64,000 nucleotides of DNA, from assembly GCA_949358305.1 (NCBI GenBank), contig OX442322.1:7192001-7256000 (forward strand), in the 5' to 3' direction. This document shows positions 32,171-42,561 of the stretch, one piece after another. A program made the position numbers and the translations under genes. A model generated the notes under the pieces. It searched no databases. It worked only from the letters and a program-made list of their open reading frames with translations, and was not told the DNA's origin. How positions within the stretch are numbered: the stretch's first letter is position 1; every line of letters begins with the position of its first letter. Origin of the DNA: Strigamia acuminata. Taxonomy: Eukaryota; Arthropoda; Chilopoda; Geophilomorpha; Linotaeniidae.

Positions 32171-35100
32171 CTAACCCAAATTGACTTGTTTTAAACAATT
32201 TATGAGTTGTACAAAATCGGTCACGTATTTTGTGTTCGGCTTGGGTCTTCGTTTAGACTGTCGAACGGGAGATGGAAATTTTTTCCTCTTTTTAGATGGA
32301 TTTTGAGGAGTTTCGTCCTCTTTAGAAGAAATCTGAGGAGTTTCCTCCTCTTTCTCTTCAACTAAATCCTCTGTTTCCATGGACACAGGTTCATTTATTA
32401 ATTCTGGAGAATTAACAACCTGACCTGCCATCCAATCTGGAGTCGGGTGTGACTCGTTGGTGCCGACTTTCTGATCTAATGTCCATTCCTCAATCGGGTA
32501 ACTTGGGATATAAGGCATTAAATCCTGTATGTTGATCGCTTGTGCTTTCGTGTTATCAGAAAGCTTCCGTAGTGTGTAGGAACCTCCGCCGAGAACAGCC
32601 GTAATTTCCCAAGGTCCATCACGTTTCTCAGCGAATCCTGCCGAAATCCCTTTATCTTTATTCGATAAAATATGTGTGGCTTTCCACACGAGATCTCCTT
32701 TGGCGAATTGACAAATATAATATTTGTCTTTATGTAGTCGATCATGCTTTTCGTAATTCGATTGAATTTTTCGATGCATTTCGCCGTGTGCACGTCTAAT
32801 TACGTCTAAAATACTATAGACATAGGCTTCGGGGTTCTCTTTGTCGAATTTGATAGCGTGTTTAGTAATACGCGGGTCAAATGGCAAAGGAACGATTCTT
32901 CCGGTATTAAGAATCATCGGAGAACAATTTGTTGCCTCGGACTTAGCGGTGCGCATCGCAAAAGCAAAAGAATTTAAATATTTTGGCCAGTGGGAGTGAA
33001 TGTCCGAGTATAAAGCTAACATCATTTTTAAAGTCCTGTTAGCCCGCTCTGTAATATTAGCGGCAGCGTGATATGGGCTAATGTGAGCAATATCTACGTG
33101 ATTTTTTCGACAAAAATCATTAAATATTGTCGACACAAATTGTTTGCCGTTGTCGGAGATTATCTTTTTTGGATATCCCCAACGGTGGAAAACTTCGCTC
33201 ATTTTATTAACGATGCATTCACTTGATGCAGTCGCTAGTGGGAAGACTTCAATCCATTTTGTACAATTATCAATGATTACTAAAATCCATTTTAATTGTG
33301 AACGACCGGCTGGTTTTGGTCCCATCAGGTCAATGCTTACAGTCTCCCACGGGTTGGTCATGTTGTGGGGTGTATAGCTTGCCCGATGCTTTTGGTGTTG
33401 ACTAGGTTTGTATTGTTGGCAATGAGTGCAACTGCGAACGTAGTTTCGAGTGTCTTTGCTCATTCTAGGCCAGAAATACATCTTTTTTGCTCTATCTAGG
33501 GTTTTGCTCATGCCGGCATGTCCTGTAAGTGGGTGGCCATGGCATGCGAATAATGCACGTCTCACAAGAGAGCGTGGAATTACCGCCTTAAACCCGTTGC
33601 CGGAGTCGTTTAACTCCTCCTCATCGGTCGGAGCAAAATAAATTAGCATAACACCTTTATTTTCTTCCGGTTCGTCGAGAGTGTAGCCACGAATCGCATT
33701 TAACCAATGTTTATCCGTGATACGATTTTTTAATTTTTCGTCTCCTTTTAGGTAAACAAGGATTTTACTACATGCTGGATCTTTAAGCTGCGCTTCGATA
33801 ATTTCGTCTCGCGTCGGCGGAACTACTTTTAGGATATCTGTTAGCGCAGTGTGTACATTTTCGTGATTACAATTGTGGACATCTATATGTCTGCAATTTT
33901 CTCTCGTACATCCTTCTTCTTCCCCCTTTTCTCCAGAATCATGAAATCTAACTGGATTATATGATTCTGAGAAAAAATCCAAACTAAGGCCAACATTTGT
34001 GAGAAAATGTTTGCGCTCAGTCTCCGTCACTTGTAAAGATGCACACCTGTTTCCATTCCAAGTTGGATAGAAATGGGTGATTTCCTCTGGTTCGATATAA
34101 TCGTAATCCGGAGTGTCTAGTGCAGACAGTGGGGCGCGTGACAATGCGTCCGCTACTTGGTTCATTGCGCCGCGTCTAAAAATAATTTTAAACGCGCCAC
34201 ATTGTATTTTGACGGCCCAACGACCAAACCTTCCCGATGGTTCCGGCGTATTCATCAACCAGCTAAGGGCCTTAGCATCGGACTCGAGAGTGAAGGTCGT
34301 GTATTCAATATATGGGCGAAATCTTTCGATTGCCCATACAACAGCCAAACACTCCAATTCCGGCGTAGAATACCTTACTTCGGCCCCGTGTAACACTCGA
34401 CTGGCGTACGCGACTGCTTTCGGGACCATTATTAATTTCTGTTTCTTTTCACAGAATAATTCTACGTCTTGACAGAGTACTGCACCCAAGCCTGAATGAG
34501 AAGCATCTGTCAAAATGACAAAAGGTTTATTCATATCTGGCATGTGAAGAAGGGCTTGGTCCTTGTCACACAAAATATCTTTGATAGTTTCGAATGCAGT
34601 TGTTTGTGGATCATCCCACACAAACTTTGCTTGATCATGCATAATATTGGTCAATGGACGAGCAATATTTGCGATGTTAGGAATGAATTTTCGGAAAAAA
34701 TTCGCAAGTCCTACAAATCTTTGAATGTCTTTAGAACAAGTCAGTTTGGGAAAATTCCTTACAGCCGAGACTTTGTCAGGGTCTGGAAGAAGAGATCCCT
34801 CCGAAATTAAATGGCCTAAAAATCGTAATGATGTTCGACCAAATTTTGACTTGTCTTTATTGATAGTTAGATTTGCGACATCTAACTTCTCAAGTACGTC
34901 TTTAATATGTAATAAATGATTTTCCCATGTGTCGGAAAAAATAATTATATCGTCTAAGTAGACCAGAGCGTGTTTATATAAAGAGTCACCCAATACGGTA
35001 GTCATGAGGTGTTGAAAAGAGCTAGGTGCATTACAAAGACCAAATGGCAATCTCTTGAATTGAAATTTGCCTTTTGGGGTGTAAAAAGCAGTTTTGCTCT

Positions 35101-36451
35101 TATCCTCCTCCTCCATTTCCATTTGATGATAACCTTTAGTTAAATCAATGGATGTAAAGTACTTGGCCTGATTAGTATGGTGAATTAATAGGTCAATACT
35201 TGGCATTTGAATTGCATCAACTTCTGTGATCGCATTCAACCAGCGGTAGTCGATACATAATCGATACTTCCCGCCGGGTTTAGCCACTATGACGGGGTGA
35301 CTTATATAAGGGCCAGTGGCAGGTTCGATTAACCCATCAGCCTCTAACTCCTCGACCAATTCCGTCATAATGGCCTTCTTGGCCGGGTTGTACATTCTAT
35401 ACGGCTGGTGTTTCCAAGTAGCACCAGGTTTAAACTTGATGCTGTGCTTGGCCACCTTCGTGCAGCCCAATTGATCTCGAAATACGTTTTTTAATTTCAA
35501 AAGAACGTTTACGAGTAATTGTTTTTCTTCCGCCGAGCTGTTGCAGCCTTCGACAAGTTTTTCTGCCCAGTCAGGTGAAGTGGGAGTTCCTTCACCTTGG
35601 AGACCCAAAGTCTTAATGTTTGCTAAGCAACAGTTAAGTTCAGTGGTCTCGTACGGGGCTGTCCATCCGGGCATGTCATCACAGGTGAACACTGCTCGTT
35701 TTGGATTTAAGTTGACTCCAGTTCTACGCATAAAATTGTGGCCCAAAATTAATCCACATACATTCTTGTGTAGAATTATGAAGGTCATAGGCGTAACTCT
35801 CTTTTTATCTGCCCATTTGACACAAAGACAAACTTGGCCGATAGGTCGGTGATCTATTCCGACTGCGCAGACACGCATTCCGCGGGGACATTCTTGTATG
35901 AATTCCACCGGAATTTCTGTGTTTGAAAGGAGTTGTACTCCAATAAAACATTGGGTGGCTCCAGAGTCCATTAGTGCATTGTAATCCAAACCTCCAATTT
36001 GGATATTCATACGCGGATCATCTTTGCCACCGTTAATTAATTTGCTATTGCAAAGTTTGCCAAAAAATACCTTTCGTTCTTTCTTGTTCCATTTTTCAAG
36101 TTTAAGAAGTTTTCTTAACTTGAAAACCTTAGGTACAAGTGGTTTTTTCGGTGCATTCCAGCTTCCACTGAAAATACTCAAATTTTCTAGTTGGTCTGTC
36201 ATGACTTTTAAATTTTCATCGACACCGCCAGTGGAACTACTAGCTTTCCGACAGACAGGCACTGCTTCGTAAGAAATGACCAACGAGGGTGGTTTATTCT
36301 TCGAATCGTCGACATATGGCACTGTGAGGTGACTAGGCTTATGTCTTAATTTAAATTCATCTTTTCGTGAAAATAAATCATTTGACAATTCCGAGAGAGG
36401 AAACAATTCGTTAGGCGGGGGTTGGGCAATTTGAACAACCCCCTGAATCAG
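32171..36451 (-). CDS. pol: Gyp1 Pol polyprotein: protease, RT, RNase H, integrase
   Basis: Ty3-type Pol, open for more than 1420 codons. There is no ATG at its head. The frame continues upstream to the gag stop, fitting expression by -1 frameshift at 36451-36457. Counting from 36406 as residue 1: aspartic protease MDSGATQCF (Asp 147), RT with VYLDDIIIF (Tyr 483, Asp 485-486), RNase H (LTDASHSGLGAVL), zinc-binding H2C2 (GHPLTGHAG...CTHC), integrase core with catalytic Asp 1026 (VSIDLMGP), Asp 1085 (SDNGKQF) and Glu 1120 (ITERANRT), and a GPY/F-like RDGPWEI block. The C-terminal tail is acidic then basic (KKRKKFPSP, SKRRPKPN), a likely nuclear localisation signal. All catalytic residues are present. 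It makes the cDNA and inserts it into the genome. Confidence 0.93.
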   Translation of the reverse strand: MIQGVVQIAQPPPNELFPLSELSNDLFSRKDEFKLRHKPSHLTVPYVDDSKNKPPSLVISYEAVPVCRKASSSTGGVDENLKVMTDQLENLSIFSGSWNAPKKPLVPKVFKLRKLLKLEKWNKKERKVFFGKLCNSKLINGGKDDPRMNIQIGGLDYNALMDSGATQCFIGVQLLSNTEIPVEFIQECPRGMRVCAVGIDHRPIGQVCLCVKWADKKRVTPMTFIILHKNVCGLILGHNFMRRTGVNLNPKRAVFTCDDMPGWTAPYETTELNCCLANIKTLGLQGEGTPTSPDWAEKLVEGCNSSAEEKQLLVNVLLKLKNVFRDQLGCTKVAKHSIKFKPGATWKHQPYRMYNPAKKAIMTELVEELEADGLIEPATGPYISHPVIVAKPGGKYRLCIDYRWLNAITEVDAIQMPSIDLLIHHTNQAKYFTSIDLTKGYHQMEMEEEDKSKTAFYTPKGKFQFKRLPFGLCNAPSSFQHLMTTVLGDSLYKHALVYLDDIIIFSDTWENHLLHIKDVLEKLDVANLTINKDKSKFGRTSLRFLGHLISEGSLLPDPDKVSAVRNFPKLTCSKDIQRFVGLANFFRKFIPNIANIARPLTNIMHDQAKFVWDDPQTTAFETIKDILCDKDQALLHMPDMNKPFVILTDASHSGLGAVLCQDVELFCEKKQKLIMVPKAVAYASRVLHGAEVRYSTPELECLAVVWAIERFRPYIEYTTFTLESDAKALSWLMNTPEPSGRFGRWAVKIQCGAFKIIFRRGAMNQVADALSRAPLSALDTPDYDYIEPEEITHFYPTWNGNRCASLQVTETERKHFLTNVGLSLDFFSESYNPVRFHDSGEKGEEEGCTRENCRHIDVHNCNHENVHTALTDILKVVPPTRDEIIEAQLKDPACSKILVYLKGDEKLKNRITDKHWLNAIRGYTLDEPEENKGVMLIYFAPTDEEELNDSGNGFKAVIPRSLVRRALFACHGHPLTGHAGMSKTLDRAKKMYFWPRMSKDTRNYVRSCTHCQQYKPSQHQKHRASYTPHNMTNPWETVSIDLMGPKPAGRSQLKWILVIIDNCTKWIEVFPLATASSECIVNKMSEVFHRWGYPKKIISDNGKQFVSTIFNDFCRKNHVDIAHISPYHAAANITERANRTLKMMLALYSDIHSHWPKYLNSFAFAMRTAKSEATNCSPMILNTGRIVPLPFDPRITKHAIKFDKENPEAYVYSILDVIRRAHGEMHRKIQSNYEKHDRLHKDKYYICQFAKGDLVWKATHILSNKDKGISAGFAEKRDGPWEITAVLGGGSYTLRKLSDNTKAQAINIQDLMPYIPSYPIEEWTLDQKVGTNESHPTPDWMAGQVVNSPELINEPVSMETEDLVEEKEEETPQISSKEDETPQNPSKKRKKFPSPVRQSKRRPKPNTKYVTDFVQLINCLKQVNLG

Positions 36452-36457
36452 TTTTTT
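36417..36457 (-). promoter_or_regulatory. Gyp1 gag-pol -1 ribosomal frameshift signal
   Basis: On the minus strand the slippery heptamer A AAA AAC (36457-36451) is read in the gag frame as AAA AAC and is followed at once by the gag stop TGA. Seven bases later an 8-bp perfect stem GGGGGTTG (36443-36436) pairs with CAACCCCC (36424-36417) across an 11-base loop. Slipping back one base enters the pol frame exactly. This matches the known layout of retroviral -1 frameshift sites. Confidence 0.85.
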
Positions 36458-38496
36458 GTCTCGTCGGGAGTGACTGAATCCGTGGCTGCTGGTAAATGCT
36501 TAATTAACAGGTCAACCATGTTTTTCTGGAAGTCAGTAAATTTGGAGTCTAAAGTTTCTGACGTAACCCAATTTTGTTTGGGTCGTTTAAACTCGGGGTT
36601 GGGAGCAGAGTGGTTAAATCTTTTATTTGAGTTTAACGAGTCTGCTTTCCCTGCTAATTTTTTAGCAAGAACGGGACATTCTCTTTTAAAATGTCCAGGC
36701 TCGTGACAGAAAAAGCATTTTCCAGTAGTCTTTTCATACTGGGCGGCAAATAATCGCTCCATTGAACCATCGTCAGTTGAGTCGTCATTTTCCGACTCGT
36801 CTTCATCTTCAACCTCATCTTGCGTTTGTGTCAAACGTAGTGAAGTTTTGGATGGAAAAATCTTAGATTTTTCGTGAACTTTTGGAGTAGGATGACTCTC
36901 TCGATTATCGTACTCCAATTTTGCTGCAAGTTGAGAACTTTCAAACTTAGAGCGATTTGCTCCTACATATTGTAGAATGTCATCTACTGTAAAGTCACCA
37001 TACATTCCTTGTGTACATAACGCCGTGAAACTTTCTTGAGTTAAATTGTCGAATAATTGCGCACGTCCAGTTTTATCACCTGGCGGCACTTCACCTTGTT
37101 CTTGCGTATAACGCAGAAGAAAACTATAAAGTGACTCGTCGGCTCGTTGTTTTACATTAAGAAGTCGCCTTTCTCTTGTAAGTGGAACGAGATCGAAACA
37201 ATCGAGAAAAGAGGCTTCGAAAGTTCGCCAACTGTTAAAAGTATGGCGTTGCTTATGGAACCAACGTTGTGCATGGCCTAATAGTCGTCCAGGTACAGCA
37301 GTGTGTACCATGTCGTCTAAAGGGATGCCTTTCCCGAGTGCGACAGCTTTGACGATTTCAAGGAATCGCGCAACCTCTGTCTGTTTCCCGTCAAAAATAG
37401 GAATCTCGATTCCTTTTCCAAAATTCTGACTGGGATTACTCGGACTTCGGATTTGACCAACTAAACCCTGAATAATTTGTTTTACATTTTCGTCCGACAA
37501 ATTAGAAGCAGAGTTCGAATTGGGTGTAGACCGACTTTCTTGGTCTCTGGGTGGCGGATTTGGCTCTCCTTGAAAATTTTGATGTCTATCAGGTGGCGGT
37601 GGAGAACGCGAATTATTTCGTCGGTGGAAATTATTGTTATAATTTCCCCCTCTACCAGCGTGAGATTCGTCACTACTCGAGTTAGGATCGGAGTCACGTG
37701 GATCACCTGGAGCTCCGGGAAAACGTTGGTTTCTCGGCGGGGCTCGTCCACCTTGAGAGCGGGAATTCCTATAATTCCTAAAATCTCCATCAGATTGGGC
37801 GTGAGATTGAAAATTTCGATAATTTTCATTTCTCCCCCTTGGTTGGATCGACAGATTAGTTCGAGGCTGTGGAATTCTGAAAGAGTCGTTCAAATTTCTA
37901 GTGGGAGCGGGTAAATTATTATTTACTGCCGTCGCACTTGGCAAATTTCGGGAAATTGGCGCAGAAATATTTCCTTGTCCGGAATTTCCCATTCTTTCGG
38001 CTGAATTCGATCGCCAAGAACTAGCTGGTAACTGAATCGAAGGTTGAACAGATAGTGAAGAATTTAACTGCCCATTGTCGTCACGAGCAACATTCATTCG
38101 CCATCCAGGTAATTGCTGGTAGCGATATGTGGCCGGTGAACGAGGGCCAGTTCGATCTACAGAAACACTTCGTTCGTTGGTTACAACTACATCGGGAGTA
38201 ATTACACGATTTCTCTCGTGATGATTATTCACCGTGTATTGTTGAGCTTCACACAAAGAGGAAAACTGCGTCACTTCCAATTGGTAATGGCGACAGTAAA
38301 CCTCTAAATCATGCGGGACTGATAGTGGATCTGTTCGAGAACTACCTGGGTTGGAAACGTCTCTAGGAACATTTTCTTCCCCCTGGCTTTCTGAATCAGA
38401 CTCCACAATTCCTCTTGGTGTTTCACACATACCACCACGTCGTCGTGCTCCACGATTTCCTCGTGTTCCACGAACTCTTACAGGTCTACGGGCCAT
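36448..38496 (-). CDS. gag: Gyp1 Gag (682 aa)
   Basis: Structural polyprotein. The first ATG in frame is at 38496 (MARRPVRVRGTRG). Order: basic N-terminus, a module of about 40 residues (VPHDLEVYCRHYQL...FSSLCEAQQYTV, near 61-100) that recurs in the Gyp2 protein, an Asn/Arg/Pro-rich disordered region, a capsid-like region (GKQTEVARFLEIVKAVALG, GHAQRWFHKQ, SFLDCFDLVPLTRERR) typical of Ty3 retrotransposon gag, an acidic stretch, and a CCHC knuckle CFFCHEPGHFKREC (near 610) for RNA packaging. The stop directly abuts the frameshift heptamer. Compared with usual gypsy Gag (about 300-450 aa) it is long because of the N-terminal half. Confidence 0.92.
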   Translation of the reverse strand: MARRPVRVRGTRGNRGARRRGGMCETPRGIVESDSESQGEENVPRDVSNPGSSRTDPLSVPHDLEVYCRHYQLEVTQFSSLCEAQQYTVNNHHERNRVITPDVVVTNERSVSVDRTGPRSPATYRYQQLPGWRMNVARDDNGQLNSSLSVQPSIQLPASSWRSNSAERMGNSGQGNISAPISRNLPSATAVNNNLPAPTRNLNDSFRIPQPRTNLSIQPRGRNENYRNFQSHAQSDGDFRNYRNSRSQGGRAPPRNQRFPGAPGDPRDSDPNSSSDESHAGRGGNYNNNFHRRNNSRSPPPPDRHQNFQGEPNPPPRDQESRSTPNSNSASNLSDENVKQIIQGLVGQIRSPSNPSQNFGKGIEIPIFDGKQTEVARFLEIVKAVALGKGIPLDDMVHTAVPGRLLGHAQRWFHKQRHTFNSWRTFEASFLDCFDLVPLTRERRLLNVKQRADESLYSFLLRYTQEQGEVPPGDKTGRAQLFDNLTQESFTALCTQGMYGDFTVDDILQYVGANRSKFESSQLAAKLEYDNRESHPTPKVHEKSKIFPSKTSLRLTQTQDEVEDEDESENDDSTDDGSMERLFAAQYEKTTGKCFFCHEPGHFKRECPVLAKKLAGKADSLNSNKRFNHSAPNPEFKRPKQNWVTSETLDSKFTDFQKNMVDLLIKHLPAATDSVTPDETKN

Positions 38497-39365
38497 AATA
38501 CTCAAAGAAACACACGTACAAAAGAAAAAATTATAAAATTTTAACTGAACTAGCGTAAATGTAACACGCTTAATATTAAACTAAGAAATAATTTGAAAAA
38601 ATACAACCTTAGCTGCTGAAACTGAAGTGGCTTCGGGAAAAACTGTCCTGTTGCGTGGTCAAGAATGGTCCAAACGGGCACTGGTCACAAAGGCACAACT
38701 GGATGGTCGCACTGTCGAAAAGCAAGTGTGGCTGAATATTGGTTGTCAAACTAGCTTCCGGAAAATCTCCTTTGTCAAGACAGTCTGCTGTGATTGGCGA
38801 TGTTGAAAAATTCCTGATAATTTCTAATCCGAAATTCTCAACAATGTCACATCTGGATGACCTACTCCGAGCTGCATCGTGAGTGGCTCTCTTTGTCACA
38901 TTCTTTACTTCGTCAAAGATTAAAATAATAATCCAAAACGTTGAACAGAACAATGGAAACTTGGTCAAGTTTTTTAACCAGCAAAATAAAATGTTTTAAC
39001 TTTTTATTTTTCAGTCAGCAGGATTTCTAGTCAAATTCGTTTTTTGATCGAAATTCAAGGTTTCGAATTTTTCCAGAATATAGTCGAATATTCTGGGAAA
39101 CTCAACAAAATCAAAATAGATTTTTTTTTTTTTTTTTGTATGAAATTCGGATTTATAATGAGTTTTTTCAAAATAATCCAAAAATTCGAATTCAGATATT
39201 TCCAAAAGATAATGAGAATTTTTTGAAAACAAATGGATATTTCATAGTAGATTTATAGAGAAAAATCGGAAATTTCTAATTATAATATCTACATAAAATA
39301 ATCAAGAAATTCATTTTTCAATTTTACACTTGATCACAGAGTTCACTTCAATAAAAATGCAACCT
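38497..39365 (-). other. Gyp1 5' leader
   Basis: About 870 bases between the primer site and gag, without coding. The segment near 38605-38690 (GCGTGGTCAAGA) resembles the Gyp2 leader at 48270-48300, which may mark a shared packaging or dimerisation region. A 17-base T run lies at 39121-39137 on the plus strand. Confidence 0.6.
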
Positions 39366-39383
39366 ATCTCGGTAGAACCTCCA
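39366..39383 (-). other. Gyp1 primer-binding site (tRNA-Gln type)
   Basis: Minus strand TGGAGGTTCTACCGAGAT, two bases from the 5' LTR. It is complementary to the 3' end of animal tRNA-Gln except for two bases. The Gyp2 site lacks those two changes. Confidence 0.75.
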
Positions 39384-39385
39384 CG

Positions 39386-40975
39386 TGTGACGATTGACTT
39401 GGCGAGATACAAATTGCTTAACAATTAGAGCGAGAACTCGTGTGAAAGTGTAAAAGTACGGAGGCTTGTGATTTCTCAAATCATGTGACAATTTATTACG
39501 AATGGAAGACTTATATAAAACCTATGCCTACAAATGGCTAAATAACTTATGTTAAATATACAATGGGTTGGCAAAAACCCTGAAATAATATCACTTGCGG
39601 TTTTCAGTCGTGTAATAAGAATATGTAACTTTCTTATTACGGTGACGTAAAAGATGTCGTCTGAGTATGGTTCGGGCTTCCAAATGGTCCTGGATTGGTT
39701 CTAAAATGGTGTGTAATGGTTAGGCTTGGGTGTGTTATATCCGAGAGGTGCGGTTGACTTTGGCACAATCATCACACGTATAATTATTATATTGTTAATA
39801 ATTATACAGCGCGATCATAAGAATGATGAAACAATTGGAATAAATATTCATGTAAATTCCATTGAATTAAACATGATATTGTGTTCGCGAAACTGGATAA
39901 ATAACTATAAAAATAAAGAAATAATTAAAATAGCGCCGAGCTATTTTTGCCCCGAGTGCAATCAACATTTAAGTCAGACTTAAATGTTCCATCAAACCAA
40001 CAACGAAATGAATCGAAGTATTTCGCAGGAAAGGTTATCCATCGCCGGGAAATTACTCCACTCGGTTCTGGCTGGCAGGAGAGTAACCGGGAAATTACTC
40101 CGCGTCGATTACTCTGATAATGCGTCTGTGAAATATAAATACTCCACTCTAGATTCTACATTACCAATGCGTCTGTGAATTTTACTCCACTCTAGATTCT
40201 ACATTCTACAACGGAATGTTGGCATGAAGCTGGAGGGAGTGTGTCTGTGGGTTGTACCCCACTCTAGATACTACACTTAAATGTGTCTGTGAATCTCTCC
40301 ACTCTAGTTACTACATTTCTACAACGGAATGTTGGCATGAAGAGGCGGGAAGTGTGTCTGTGAGTCTTCTACCCACTCTAGATACTTACACTAAATACAA
40401 AGTATTTCTACAACGGATTGTCGGAACGCAGAGAAGTATAGTATGTGCTCAAGTAATATCAGTATCAAACAAAAACAGAACAAGAGCGAGCTATATCCGT
40501 TTTGCAGGGGGATATATACTCGGTGAGGAGAATAGCTGTTCAGTGATCCAATGGGATCACTGGGCAGCCAAATCCATCCAATCCCAGATCATAGGAAGTG
40601 GATACTCAGGACATAGTCTTCTACTAGGTCCACTACAGGAACTGGATACGCAGGACACATTTTGGATTAAGTCCCTTTGACTATAATCCAAAAGGAGTCC
40701 AACTCACAGTGGGTGATGGGGGGTGACTTCACCAGGTGTAGAGTTTGCACATAATTCAATAGAATTATGTGACAAATAAATCAACTAGTATTTAAACATC
40801 CAAAAGTATTTAAAAGTGTCTAAAGTTGCAGTGGAATAAAATATAAATAGTAATTTATATTTTATTCACTCAAAAATTGTCGAAATTTGAAATTACCGCT
40901 AAAACGTATCAGCGCCATCTATTGGTGAAGTAATCGTCCTATACTAACAAAGTGTATGACAGTGTAACCGTCACA
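39386..40975 (-). repeat. Gyp1 5' LTR (1590 bp)
   Basis: Matches 26999-28588 with three differences seen by eye. The CTCF-like site is at 40910-40925 and the internal short repeats at about 40047-40432. It would hold the promoter, firing leftwards. Confidence 0.95.
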
Positions 40976-42561
40976 ACCTCATTCACTGTTTTCTGTAAAT
41001 TAATCGCCGCAGGCGCATTCGCTTTGATTGGCTCGCTCACTTGCGTACTCAAATTAGATGCGGATTTTCCCATATCCGGCTTACATAGACTTTTTAGTAA
41101 AGCTGACTTAAAATCTAAAATGGTTAGTAGCGGTTGTACAAATTTTTCATCCTTTACGGATGATTTGATTAAATCGAGGACAGCAGCTGTATCCTGTTGC
41201 GCAGTTAATGCAGCTGTGTTTACAGAATTAACCTCGACCCGGCAGTTGACTTTGTACAGTCTGTCGCTAGTCCGAACTGCCGAAATCAAAGGTTCCTCGA
41301 TTTTATCTTTGAAAATACTCATTTCCCCATCTTTGACAATTGTGCACAACCCAGCCTCATCGGTGCGCCCGAGCGAAATAAGGTTTTTCCGAAAATTCGG
41401 TGCGAAGAATACATTCGTCAAAGTTATTTTCCTCGTTCTTTGTCCATAAAGTGAAGTGAGAACGATGTTGCCCACTCCTTCGATCTTCGATTTGCCTTCT
41501 CCTTGCAACACACTGAAATTAGATAACGGTTTGAAGTCCGAAAACCAATTCCGGTTGAAAGAAAAGTGGTCGGTCGCTCCTGTGTCCACATACCACTGTG
41601 AATCGTAGTTTGCGTGCGACACAAGAGACAAAGGCACTGTGGGCTTCTCTTCCGACACCGCAGAATACAAAGTGTAGGGCTCATCCGCATAGGGGTCCAG
41701 TTGTGTGAGATTTGCTCTCTGTGGACCACCTCTGCCTCGTCCTTTGCCACGGGTGCCTCCACGATTTAACTGGGCTGGCGAGCCAGTGCTGGCGGGGAAA
41801 GTCCCTTGCTGTTTCGGCGGCGATGGGCACTCTCTGGCGAAGTGTCCCGACCCACCGCAAGTAAAACATGTTCCGAGCGAATTTGGAGTTTTTCCACGAG
41901 GTTTCCATTTTCCTTTAGTATAGAAAGCGGTAGTATTGTCTGCCAATACAGGTGGGACGCCAAATTCATTGGTCTGTTCATAAAGGCGATTATACTCGCC
42001 AAGTAAACGTTCTTTAACGTTTTTCGCTGTGAATTCCGTGTCTGACCAGTGATACGCGGTCTGTTTCACAGCCTCGTATTGTGGAGGTAGGAGATCTAAA
42101 TATTGGAATGCCTGGAATTCATCGGTGACCTCAATTTTAACGTCCTTCAGTTCGACAATTTTGCGGTCGACCCGCCCGGTGAAAACTAGCATTTCCTCAT
42201 TATCTCGAAGTTTCATGTTGAGGAATTCACGTCGCAACCGAGCACGACGTGCCCTCGTCGTCGGTTGATAAGCGTCCTTTAGAGCTACCCAAACTTTAGC
42301 AGCGGTGGGGCAGGCAACAGCTATCACTTGTTGCGGCTCGGCGCAACTCATGCAAATAGTGGACATTGCCTTGTCCTCTCGAGCGTTAAACTCTCTCTTT
42401 TCTTTTGCAGTGGCTGTCGCAGCCAGTGGTGGCTCAGAGCCACTAACATGTCCCCAAACGCCGTTGTATTTGAGCAATAACTGAACCTGCACCGACCAGG
42501 TGGCATAGTTCGTGCCATCGAGCTTTTTAATATCCTTGTAATCGTCGTGCTTTGAAGCCAT
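40976..42561 (-). pseudogene. Cop9 gag and protease, separated from pol by Gyp1
   Basis: From an ATG at 42561 (MASKHDDYKDIKKLDG) the minus strand is open to the Gyp1 border. Gag N-terminus (TNYATWSVQVQLLLKYNGVW), RRARLRREFLNMKLRDNEE block, YHWSDTEFTAKNVKERLLGE, a CCHC knuckle CFTCGGSGHFAREC, a Gly/Arg-rich spacer, protease WYVDTGATDHFSFN and the start of the pre-integrase linker. No internal stop. The frame is continuous with 26998 downwards once the 4-base duplication is discounted. Before Gyp1 landed this half of the gene was intact. Confidence 0.9.

Larger units (their letters stand above)
26999..40975 (-). mobile_element. Gyp1: very large Ty3/gypsy retrotransposon with an extra ORF
   Basis: 13,977 bp, complete, flanked by the 4-bp direct repeat ACCT. 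Both LTRs are 1590 bp with 7-bp inverted ends (TGTGACG...CGTCACA). I count three differences between them (27690/40077, 27980/40367, 28278/40665), so insertion is recent. In transcription order: 5' LTR, tRNA-Gln type primer site, leader, gag, pol (protease-RT-RNase H-integrase, the Ty3 order) by -1 frameshifting, an additional 537-aa ORF, polypurine tract and 3' LTR. All three frames are open. It is a candidate autonomous element. It sits in the gag-pol of Cop9. Confidence 0.95.
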
